Part shown: positions 38,550-48,400 of the stretch, one piece after another
How the letters are laid out: the number at the start of each line of letters is the position of its first letter
Numbering within the stretch: position 1 is the stretch's first letter
NCBI RefSeq assembly: GCF_004027225.2
Contig: NC_046358.1
Location: forward strand, 6,104,720-6,168,719
Length of the DNA: 64,000 bases
Source: Strigops habroptila
Taxonomy: Eukaryota; Chordata; Aves; Psittaciformes; Psittacidae
Direction of reading: 5' to 3'
Position numbers and translations under genes: made by a program
The notes under the pieces: generated by a model
Seen by the model: the letters and a program-made list of their open reading frames with translations, nothing else
The model's database searches: none
What the model was told of the DNA's origin: nothing

Positions 38550-39133
38550 CTCCTCCAGTGTGTGGCTGGCTGTACCAAAGGTGGTCTTGGCTCCACGGAC
38601 ATTTATAGGCTCCCACCCCTGCAGCCCCAGGGCTAGTGCACCAGTGTGTCCTGCGGCCATCCTCTCCTGCAGCTCTGCATCAGCCACTGGCACCTTCTGC
38701 AGAACCTGCAGAAACGGTACAGACTGACCTCCTGGGCTGGACCAGCCAAAACCCTTTGGACAGGAGGCTGCAGCAGCCAGGCTTTGTGCTGTGCCGGTGG
38801 TGGGGGAAGGCTGGGACCCTTATTGCGGCACAGGCACCGCTGTGTGTGAGCACAAGGGTGAGAGAGTTTGTGGGTTAATGAATTAATGAGGTAGCAAATT
38901 GGAAAATTAACTAATTAATCTGTTCAAGGGGCTTGAGCCTCTGTTGGCTTTTTCCCTGGTGGTCAGGCAGGAGGCCGGGTGGGATGATGCCTGGCCTGCA
39001 TGCTGTATGGCTCCACAGACCTGGTCCATAGGCACAATGGGTATGGGGGAGATGTGCATCTTCTGCAGTGGTGTGGAATCAGCACAGGAACAGCACAACC
39101 CTCCATTTCCATTACTCTTTTTCCTCCCCTTTT

Positions 39134-39207
39134 TTTGTTTTCTGGGTAATAGGTGTAAAGGAAGTGATTCAGAAGCACTTTCCCCCTTCCATTACCCAGA
39201 AAACAAA
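39134..39207. repeat. Long inverted repeat (17-bp perfect arms)
   Basis: tttgttttctgggtaat at 39134-39150 is the exact complement of attacccagaaaacaaa at 39191-39207. Part of the 40-nt interior also pairs (ggaagtg near 39161 with cactttcc near 39176). It can fold as a hairpin of about 74 nt. Confidence 0.85.
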
Positions 39208-39687
39208 TAAGAGTCGCAAGAATGGGGACTGCAACAAAACAATTATATTGAAATATTTGAAGTCGTGCTTATATGGTAAATGTGACAAAATTGAGCGCAA
39301 CCTTAAAATAGCAGCAGCAGCAATCGTCTAAAACACAAAAAGCAGATGATTATTGACTAAAGAGATTGCAGCACAACAGGCTGTTGTGTTTAATTCTCTC
39401 CAGAGGTGCATGCTTCCTGCGCATCCCTGAAAGCCACAACAGACATGGGCTGTGGATGCCCTTCTGCTTTTGAATGAGCTCCAGCAACCAGCAGTGCCCA
39501 GCAGCCAACTTCCCCAGGGCTAACATCAGGTGAGATCAAGTCTAATGTTTTGCCTGCCATGCTCCCTCACATGGGTTAAGGCATTGATAGTTGTGGTCAA
39601 GCCAAGAGCTTGGGTGTCTGGTGGTCCCCTGGCATTTCAAGGATGCTCATGGGCTGGTGTGACTTGCACCAGTGTGTACTAACCAGG

Positions 39688-39910
39688 TGTGATTAGATAT
39701 TAGGAAGAAATTATTCACTATGAGGGTGCTGAGGCACTGGCACAGGGTGCCCAGAGAAGCTGTGGCTGCCCCGTCCCTGGCAGTGTTCAAGGCCGGGTTG
39801 GACACAGGGGCTTGGAGCAACCCGCTCTAGTGGAAGGTGTCCCTGCCTGTGGCAGGGGGTTGGAACTGGATGAGCTTAAGGTCCTTTCTGATCCAAACCA
39901 TTCCATGGGA
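39688..39910 (+). mobile_element. CR1 LINE, 3' end
   Basis: ttagatattaggaagaaatt, ggcacagggtgcccagagaa, cttggagcaacccgctctag, ending ccaaaccattccatgg. The start of the long antisense frame reaching 40500 is this repeat. Confidence 0.92.
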
Positions 39911-42900
39911 GTATGATTAGTCACAAAAATCTTCTTCACACTCACCTGGATTCCCAGGATGAGCCAGGGTGGCTGTACCCCATTTTCCTGGCTCTGGCTT
40001 GCCAGGAACGCCAGGGCAAGGGGTGCTGCTGGTGCCACTGTCACCGCGGCCGCTGGGGCTGCATCTGCTGCGTGGCTACACACAGTCACCCGCTCCCTGG
40101 GGCTGTGGCTCTGGCATCCTTCAGTGGTGCTAAAAATGACATTTTCCAAATAATGAAAGAATCTTTCATTACCCTGTGTCTCTGAGCAGCCCGCAAGGCT
40201 GGGCAACAGCTGAGCACTAAGTGATGTGTCTAATGCGGCTTCAGCGTCAGTATTTTTGTTCCTCTGTTTCTGGTCCAGGCATACCATGAAGCATAAGAAG
40301 ATGCGGCTGTGGATGGCTCCTGGGGGCCTGGCTGAAGTGCTGGAGCACGGCTGGATGCCTTTGGTCTCCTCCTCTATCTGCAGCATGCCCTGCTCTTCCT
40401 CAGGCCCTGCAAGTCCTCCTGCCCTCTTCCCTGCGGCATCACTTGCTCCCTGCAGCGTGGTTTTGTCCCAGCATGTTTTGGGTCCTGGCTCACCCCACAC
40501 CCAGGAGTGACTGTCCTCCCTCAGAGCTCAAGTCCAGGGCACTCATGGGACTGTATATACCTGCTGCTGGCCTGGGGAAAGCTGGAATGACGGGGAAAGG
40601 CTGTTTTCCTGGGGTTGGTGCTTGATGGGGGAAAGACAGACTTGTGCTCACACCATCCTGTGTGTCCTCAACTGGGAGAGCAGCCGTGGGAGGCTTCAGG
40701 CTAACATGGCCTGGATGTTTATCTCAGACTCTTTACACTGCCCTAAGCCCTTTTATGAATGCACCATCCCATGCTCCGTAGGGGCAGATGACCACAAAGA
40801 TCTGTCCCCTCTCCCATCACCCACAGGGATGATGCTGGCTCAGGGGAAAAACGCATGTCCCTGTGGGCTGTGTCTCACCCACCAGCACGCACAGGGCAAG
40901 AGCCACCCATGGGTGGCATCACCCTGTTTCTTGCAGTCCTGGGCACGGGCAGGGGGACTGAGTTACTGCCCTGGCATTTAGACAGTCACCTCCTGCCAGA
41001 CAATGCCAGCTCCATGCCAGTGAGTGAGGGTCTGTGAGCCTGGGGGCTCGCCTTCCACCCTGGCAATCCCTCCAGGGTGCCTGGGGTGTCTCCTTGCTCG
41101 GCCAAAAGCAGGTACAGCATCTGCTCCTGCTCCCTGTGTGGATGCTTTAATGCTCTCACTGACTGCTGAGCAAAGCCTTCATGCCCATCTCCCTCAATGG
41201 GGTGATGCTCGGGGTGGGTTGAGCCTTTCTCATTGTCACTGGCTGTTTGTTCTCTCTCTGCTTCTCCTCTCCGGAGCTGGGTTTGTATTGTTGTTGGGCT
41301 GATAGACGGATTAGCTAGCATTTATCACCAGGCTGACTACCGGAGGGTTATTAAAAGTGATTTGCAATGTAAATACTTTCATCATCAACCACATTTTCTT
41401 TAGACTAAGGTTGACTTTTATGAATATTAAAGCCATGTGGATGGGTTCAGCGGGTTTGTGGGCGTTCGTCTGTCGGAGGGAGGGGGCCTGGCTGCCTGCA
41501 GTGCTCTGTTGGGAGAGGCAATCTGGATCTGCCTGAGGGCAAAGGGATCTGGTGCTGAAGGGAGGGAAGCAGAGCATGAAAAGGTGTGTGTGAGGCAGAA
41601 AGAAAACCTGAGTGCTTTGGAGAGGGACAGAAAGGAAGGAGAGGGAGCACTGAGCATGGCACGAGGGCATCTCTCTGTGAGCAGGATGGGAGGACAAGCT
41701 GGGGCTGGGAAGGGGAAGCCTGGCCAGAGATGGTGGTGAGCAAGTTTGTCCTTGAGGCATGTGTTTGAACATGTGTTGCTTCTTCACCCTGCCATCAATG
41801 TGGGGCTGCAGGATCAAGGGTGAACCCCCAAATCCCCCAGCAGCCACAGGCTGGCATTAAGCTGTTGGAGCTGGTGCTGGCTGCTGCCGAGGCTGCTGCC
41901 TGCTCTACACTGCACGTGTGAGTACAGTTACTGGGAATCACTCAGGGATAATGGGTGGATGTTCCCTGTCGAGGAAACCAGAGTGAATGACCTGTAACTG
42001 CCTTCGCTGCTCTTCAAACATATCCATCTCCTGTGCTACTCAGTGGTGTAAGCACTCCTCTGCCTCAGGATGGCTATGGGTGGGAGTTGTTACAAGCCAA
42101 GATGAAGCATGAAGGTGGCACTTGCCACTGGCCCCTGTGTCTCGCACCCCAGGGGCAAATGAGAGAGGAGTGGCTTTGCTTGCTTCTAGGTGTTTGTGGT
42201 GCTTTGGTGTGAGGGCAGTTTTTGAGATGGAGGAGCCTGATGGAGCCTTGCCAAGTGTTAATGGCAGAGCAGCAATTGCTGATTAGACAGCAGGCACAGC
42301 AAAGCTCCTGGGCATAGCTAAAAAGAAAACAAAAAAGAAAGACAAAGAAGCCATCCAAAAATAGAGGATGGGAGCACAGTGATGGATGTACAGTGATAAA
42401 ACAAAGGGATACATGCAGTTACACGAAAAATGGCCAGCTCCAGGGGTATCCCAGATCACTACAAGGTGACATGTGCTGGCTTTTACTCCCCAGGTGCCTG
42501 CCAGAGCAAGCTGCATCAGTCAAAATGTCAGGAGACTAAGACTGTCACAGGTCCTGAACCCAAAACAGAACAAGAAAGGCCCTTCCTTAGCTTGGGCCAC
42601 TGAACACGAAGGTAGGTTAACCTCTGGCTTCTGCCGTGGGGCAACCACAAGTCTCTCCTGTACCATCCCACAGCCTGGCACAACATAGGTTGCCAGGGGA
42701 AGGGTTGGACCTGAGATCAGACTCTGGAGTGGAGTTACTGTTTCTCATGACCAGTGCCTATGTGACCTAAGAAAGAAGGTGATGGTCACTTTGGTGACAG
42801 CAAGAGGGGCTGGTGAAACTCGCTGGCAGGGAATGTGTGAAGATGTCGAGGCAAGAGAAGCAAGTGCTATCTCTAATTGGAATATGTATGGGGCGTTCGG

Positions 42901-43190
42901 GCTTTCAGAAACACTGCTTCTTCTGACTAATGAGAGAGCATAGCTCTAGGCTAAGTTAGAAGTTAAAAAGTTTTGTATTCAATTTGGTTACATATTTTTA
43001 TCTCCATGACTGATCAGCTTTGGAAGAAGACTTCTTGCTGTTCATTACAGTCTTTTGTCTATCCATGGGGAGTTGTAGTTTGAAACAAGAGTCCAATCAA
43101 ATAACCCAACTCAAGTGCAATCAAATTGTCTTCGAAGCAGATATTTCCTCAGTCTGATGAGTTCACCCAGAGCGTGGCAAAGGTTTTTTC

Positions 43191-43586
43191 ACACAGGCTG
43201 AGAGGGCTGGGCTTGTTCAGCCTGGAGAAGAGAAGGCTCTGGGGAGACCTTAGAGCAGCTTCCAGTGCGTAAAGGGGACCTACAAGAAATCTGGAGAGGG
43301 ACTTTGGACAAGGGCCTCTACGGACAGGACAAGGGGGAATGGCTTTAACCTGACAGAGGGGAGGTTGAGATTAGACATTAGGAAGAAATTCTTCCATGTG
43401 AGGGTGCTGAGACGCTGGCACAGGGTGCCCAGAGAAGCTGTGGCTGCCCCATCCCTGGCAGTGCTCAAGGCCAGGTTGGATGGGCAACCTGCTCTAGTGG
43501 AAGGTGTCCCTGCCCATGGCAGGGGGTTGGAACTGGATGAGCCTTAAGGTCCCTTCCAACCCAAACCAGTCTGTGAATCTATGATT
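43191..43586 (+). mobile_element. CR1 LINE, longest 3' fragment in the window
   Basis: About 395 bp. It begins in the ggctgagagggctgggcttg / cctggagaagagaaggctct segment upstream of the usual truncation point and runs through the standard tail to ccagtctgtgaatctatgat. A short internal deletion removes the usual acacaggggcttgga phrase (ccaggttggatgggcaacct). Confidence 0.92.
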
Positions 43587-44513
43587 ATTTTTGTTATGGG
43601 GGAAGGAAGATGAAAGGGTGATATTTATTTAGGGTCAGGGCTTTGGGGTGAGGCAGGAGACTCCAATTGACTGGCTGTAGTCCTTGACAGGTTTTGGTCA
43701 GTGACTGCAAAAATGGAGTGGGCAGATGTTAAGCTGGCAAAAGTCAGTGAAGCCTCGCTGCACTCAGTGCAGTCGTGTGGCTCTGCACCAGCTGACACGG
43801 GGAAAGCTTTGTCTTCTCGCTCCTCAAAGACAGGCAAGAAAATTAATACCAGGTGACTGAACACTCACTAAAGAAATGCCAGGATCTGGCCTAGGGTGGC
43901 CAAAATAAAGACGGTGTATCTGCCTGGCTCCTGTGGCAGGGGCCTCTCGGTGTGCAAAGGCAGCGGCTGAGTGGTGGATGCAAGTGCCAGAAGGCTTTAA
44001 CCTTTTCAGTGTGCAGAGAAGCACTTGGAGCTGGAGATGTGTCATCAGAGAAAATTGTCTGAATTATCTTACAACGGTCTCTCTGCTGGGATTCAGAAAT
44101 GTGTCTTCATTTCCAGGGAGAAGATACCAGACTGCACGATCTGGGGAAGAGAGAGGTCACGTCTGTGAACTGGGCACATCTGGCTAACGTTTTAGATGAG
44201 ACATTGACATGAAACACCAGCCGTTAGTTAAGTGATAGCTCCAAGAGCAAGAGACGTAAGAGAGGAGGGTGAGCAGGTGAAGTGGATGTGAGAACTTGTC
44301 TGAGATTGTAATCACTCAGAGGAGGGAGAAAGTGGGGCTTTTATTTGTTTATGTGTATTTATGTGTGTATGTGTGAGTCGAGCAGATGGGGAAATGATAC
44401 CCATGTGTATCTGTGAGACAGAGCAAGTGAGAAGCAGAGAGGGTGGGTGAGAGAGTTGGTCTAGGTAGAAGCAGAGAGAAGGGAAAAGGTGTAGAGGGAA
44501 GGGAAGATGGATT

Positions 44514-44534
44514 CCCCCCCCCCCCTTCCCCCCC
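44514..44534. repeat. Poly-C tract (C12-TT-C7)
   Basis: A C-run on the + strand, G-run on the -, at the upstream edge of the CHRM4 CpG island and next to a purine-rich stretch (44400-44512). Confidence 0.9.
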
Positions 44535-44993
44535 GTTTGTTTCTTCTTGCTTGTCACTTTCTCATAACTACAATGAAAAGAGAAAGCAGAACTGGTGGGG
44601 CAGTGACATGATTGGGAAACCACCTGCTGATGGTTTTGGTCCTGGGGGAAAACCCCAACACTGAGTGTTAGTGACAGCCCAGCAGAGTTCATCATGCGTT
44701 TCAAGTCTGCGGATGTTTGCGCCAGGATCGGATTTTAACTGTATTTTGGGGGCCGGGAAGTGCATCGAGGACTCCCTTTGCCCAGGCTGTGCTGGACCGC
44801 GCTCTGCCTCTCCCGCTCTTTCTCTCTCTCGCTCGTTGAGGCTCCGGTGCTCCCGGTATCCTGCGAGGCTGGTGGGTGCGGGAGGCACCAGGGGCTCCCG
44901 GCGGCGGGCAGCGGGGGACAGCGAGCATGGTGGGCAGCCAGCAGCGGACGGGCAGCGGGCAGCGGGCGGTCCCGGGGCGGCCGGAGCGCTCCC

Positions 44994-45014
44994 TGCAGCA
45001 CCGCGGACAGCGCC
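44994..45014 (+). promoter_or_regulatory. CHRM4: RE1/NRSE: REST (NRSF) silencer site
   Basis: The 21-bp site reads tgcagcacc, g, then cggacagcgcc. It matches the canonical RE1 at 19 of 21 positions, with the second half-site perfect. REST represses neuronal genes outside neurons, and rat M4 receptor gene silencing through an RE1 is established. Its place in the CpG island ties this promoter to CHRM4 and predicts neuron-restricted expression. Confidence 0.85.
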
Positions 45015-45204
45015 GCCCGCCGCCCCGACGGGGGGGCCCCCGCTGCCCGGCACTGTCCCTGCTCGCCCAACAACATCTGTCCGGCGGGTCCGGGTCCGCA
45101 CATCTGGGATGGGGGGACAGCTGCGTGTGGAATGGCCGCGGCTCCCTGACGTCTTTGCGGCGGGAAGGGGGGCTCACATCTAGGGGCGGCACATCTGGGA
45201 GCAT

Positions 45205-45230
45205 GGGAGGGAGGGGCCGGGGTTGGGGGG
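45205..45230 (+). promoter_or_regulatory. G-quadruplex-type G-run cluster
   Basis: gggagggaggggccgggg then ttgggggg: five runs of at least three G with 1-2 nt loops, about 160 nt before the candidate exon-1 ATG. It could fold in DNA, or in the 5'UTR if transcribed. Confidence 0.6.
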
Positions 45231-45337
45231 AGGACCGGGCTGAGCCGGCAGCGCCGGGCCCTCCCCTCCCACCGCCCCTTCCCCGCCCCTCCACCGCGCA
45301 CGGCGCCGCCGGGAGCCGGGAGCCGGGGGCCGGGGCC

Positions 45338-45397
45338 ATGCGTGCCGGAGCCCCCGACGGCGCGGCGGCGTGCGCGGCGCTGCACCATGGCCGCTGA
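45338..45397 (+). CDS. Upstream ORF overlapping the exon-1 ATG
   Basis: ATG at 45338 (G at -3, so fair context) opens 19 codons, MRAGAPDGAAACAALHHGR, ending TGA at 45395-45397. It passes the main ATG at 45387 in another frame. If transcription starts upstream of 45338, it would lower initiation at 45387. No homology is claimed. It is reported as a possible regulatory ORF, not as a protein. Confidence 0.4.
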   Translation: MRAGAPDGAAACAALHHGR

Positions 45398-45441
45398 GAA
45401 CGGCTCGGCGGCGGGCGGCGGCGCGGCCTGGGGGCTGCCCG
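45387..45441 (+). CDS. CHRM4: Candidate CHRM4 first coding exon (N-terminal extension)
   Basis: ATG at 45387 has an ideal context (caccATGG). It is followed by 18 codons, MAAENGSAAGGGAAWGLP, plus one G, and then the consensus donor GgtgagtC at 45442. The phase (one base over) fits the acceptor of the receptor exon at 58586, giving ..[12 protein letters not shown].., and also fits the 42-nt candidate exon at 58048. NGS at residues 5-7 would be a further N-glycosylation sequon on an extracellular tail. The neighbouring RE1 supports ownership by CHRM4. In mammals the upstream exon is treated as non-coding, so the coding reading here is inference. The alternative is a 5'UTR exon whose ATG opens a frame that happens to be in phase. 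Confidence 0.55.
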
Positions 45442-48400
45442 GTGAGTCGCTGCTTGGGGGCTCCGTATGCACCGGGAGGGAAAAGGGGGGGCAGGGCATC
45501 CCCGCGGGCCCCCCCCACCGAGAGTCCCTGAGGGATGGGGGGGCAGCATGGCTTCAGAGTGCATGGGGAGAGGGTGCGCACCCCGGGAGAGGTAACACCC
45601 GGTCGCTCCAGGAATGGCGGGTGTCTCTCTGCCAACTTTCCCGCACTCCTGCGTCGCTCCGGGAACCCCGGCGTGCTCCGCGGATCAGAACCCCCGCATT
45701 TGGTTCGCCGCCCCAGCATGCGGGGAGTCGTGCGGGGTTGCAGCTCTGCCAGGGCGCTGGGAAGAGATCTGGCACCCCCCTTCCCTGCGCCCTTCTAAAC
45801 CAACACTGCTCCTGCGATCTGTGGTCCAAGGCACCTCAGATCCCTCAGACCACCTGGGAACTGGCCCTGTCAGCACCCTGCCACGGGCACACGAGCACCC
45901 TGCACCCCCGGGGGATGCCGAGTGGGAGGATATCTGCTCCCCCAGTGCTTCCTTTTGGAAGAAGGCTTGTTTTCTGAGCAGGAAACTATCTGCACTCTTG
46001 CTTTGCTTCCCTCTGTATTCCAACAAAAGCAGCAGGGACAAGATGCCACGTCTTTTGGATACTTTGTCCCCATGCTGGACAAAACCCCTCTGGCCCTTTG
46101 GCCACCTCCCAGGACATGACTAGGCGGAAGTTCCCCACCTCTCCACAGAGCCCTTTGCTGGGTTGGGCATTGCAAGGGGGACAGCTCTTGCCCCTCTCTC
46201 CCTAGATGTGGGTCCCATCTGCCCTTTAGCCCTTGCTGGCTCCGCTGCACCTTCCCCGCTGGTAACAGCAGAGATGCCCCGTGCCCTCTGTTGGTCCATC
46301 ATGGAAAAGAGCCAGGCAGCCCCACCCTTCATCTCTCCCAAAATAATGACATGGGCTTCAAATCAGGGAACAGTTCTTGTCATTTTTTTACATGAAAGTA
46401 ACACTGTAATGCTCTATGTGAAAGTAATGCTCTTCTGCCCTGCTCTCAACCCCTCTGTCTGTGTTACAGCCACGTTTTCTAGCTGGTCTTTGCAAAGCCA
46501 AGGCTGGGGAGATGCTTCCCAACCTGAGGAACAGCTAGCATTCCTCTGTGCCCAGCTGGCAAAGCTGTTGGGCTCTGCTTGAGCGTTTGTCATGGGTGCC
46601 TTGAGGTGACTTGGACGGCTCAGCTTCTCCTGCCACTACTTGTGGGATGAGCAGAGGGGCTGGAAAGGCCAGTTCCCACCCAGTGGGGTGTCTTGTTGAT
46701 GTCTCTCACCATACTCAGATACCAGGGTCCTAGAGCCCAGGCTTTCGGTGAGGCATACCAGTGACAACGCTCATGTTGAAATCCCAGGCGACTGCAAGAT
46801 GCTTTTCGCTGTCACTACTGCTGGGCATCACCGCCTGCTTCCTAACGCCTTGACTTCTGCAATGTGAGCACCTGCTGCTGCTCTCCAGCCTGGACTAGGG
46901 GCCCGTGAGGCATCCCAGCAAAGAGCAGGGCATCCAAGGGGTGATTTCACCCATACGGAGACCCTAAGAAATAGCGACCCATCCCCAGTTCACCCCTCAG
47001 CGAGGCTGGTGCCCAGCGGGCAGAGCCCCTGCATAGGGATGGGAGCAGGGATCTGTCCCTGTGCATGGCAGCCCCCGGTTCCTGCAGGAGTGAAGCCAAC
47101 GTGCCCTTGCTCAGAGCCAGCAGCAGGTTCCCAGGTCTGCCGGATGGAATGACAGCGGCCTGGGGAATGACCTGGGGAGCAGGCAGCATGAAGCTGGTGG
47201 GAAGAGGAGGAGGAGGAGTAGGGATACCAGTAAAAGCTGTTTGTTCAGTCACACGAGGGGCATACCACCTCAGTGGGTCAGTCTGTTTCTCTCATAGAAG
47301 AGGAATTAACTGCAATGATTAATTAATGCTGTGATCCAATTACTCTGAGTTTGCAGAAGGAGCATGGTTTGTCTCTTAAACTGTCCGCAGGAAGATGCTA
47401 TTGATGTCAGGTTTTGTCATGGTTGGGTTTGTTTGTTTGTTTAGGGTTTTTTAATTAAAATGACAAATATCTCCCCAGGAAATAAAACAACAACAACAGA
47501 AAAAAGGACAAAAACAGGGAATAAATAAAGTGAAAGCAGGAGGAGCGGCTGATGCAGTGCCCAGCACACCATCTCTGCTTGCCCTGCTGAGCCGCAGCCA
47601 GCAGCACCCACAGAGGTGAAGAGGGTTGGTGAGTGCCCGCCAAGGTGGCAAATGCAGCTCTGCAATAGCAAGAGGAGAGGGAAATGGAGCCTGTTTGCAA
47701 GGGGCTGCTGCTCTCTGCACAAACGCAGCTCCTCTTCCCGCATACACGTAGTATGCAGCAAGAGTTTCATGTGCACAAGCTGGCCCCTTCTGCTTGGCAT
47801 GGTAAATCAGGGCTTTGATGGGCATCTGGGAGAAGCAGGGTTGTCCTCTGTTCAGTCTGACATGGAGCTCTCCAGTAAGACAAGGGAGGAGGTTTGCTTT
47901 GCATTTCAGCATCTGTTCTGGGCTAGCTCTAAAACTGTGTCTCTAAAGGACATGTTTCAGGGAGATGAAGGATGCAGGGTGTGGAAGTGGAAGTTTGGAC
48001 CAGTTCATTCCGACCAACTTCCCTTCCTCTCTTCATCCCTCCCCAAGCACCCCCACTGACTGCTCCTTAGCCTGCACTACCACAGCACCCACCAGTGTGC
48101 CAGGCACCAGTGGTGGTGCAGAGGACCTGAGCAGGGTTGAATCCTCTGCAAGCTGGTGCTTGGAGCCACGCTGAAGCCATCCCTTTCCTGAGGGATTGAG
48201 ATACCAGCCAGAAAGCAGACACCAGTTTCTAGGAAGACTCATGCTCATTCTGCCCAGGGCCCCGGCAGACTGGATAATGAGGGTCTTACTGCGCGCCTGT
48301 CACCTAACTCATAGTGGAGAAGTATCCCAGCCTTAACCCTCCCCGCGAGAGCACTGACCCCCACAACATCCCTTTAACCCTCTAGGCATGGGAAAGGCTC

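Larger units (their letters stand above)
27651..44699. other. AMBRA1-CHRM4 intergenic region
   Basis: 17 kb without a recognisable gene. It is filled with CR1 copies (28848, 31053, 34363, 38264, 39688 and 43191 onward), one solo LTR, one or two old RT fragments, a GGAT microsatellite and several AT-rich, TAAT-rich islands (37139-37215, 39225-39350, 41285-41440). Long frames here (for example 237 codons antisense at 31505-32218) have no domain or motif that I recognise. Confidence 0.7.
44700..45500 (+). promoter_or_regulatory. CHRM4: CpG island: probable CHRM4 promoter and 5' end
   Basis: The only long CpG-rich block in the window. GC boxes (for example ccccgcccct near 45283) are dense and there is no obvious TATA box. 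It lies upstream of CHRM4 on the same strand and holds an RE1/NRSE (44994-45014), a G4-type run (45205-45230), a uORF (45338-45397) and an optimal-context ATG followed by a consensus donor (45441/45442). Mammalian CHRM4 likewise has a 5' exon far upstream and REST control. The transcription start is not visible. I place it between about 45020 and 45330 by inference. Confidence 0.75.

Noticed and set aside
39787-40500. 237-codon antisense frame
   Set aside because: Its C-terminal end is CR1 tail read backwards (PQAGTPSTRAGCSKPLCPT, seen at other CR1 copies too). The rest has no motif.
44701-45564. 287-codon antisense frame over the CpG island (and sense frames of 170-210 codons)
   Set aside because: GC-rich sequence rarely has stops. 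The products are Pro/Arg/Ala-rich with no motif, and several frames are open at once on both strands. Only the short ATG-to-donor piece at 45387 has splice and context support.
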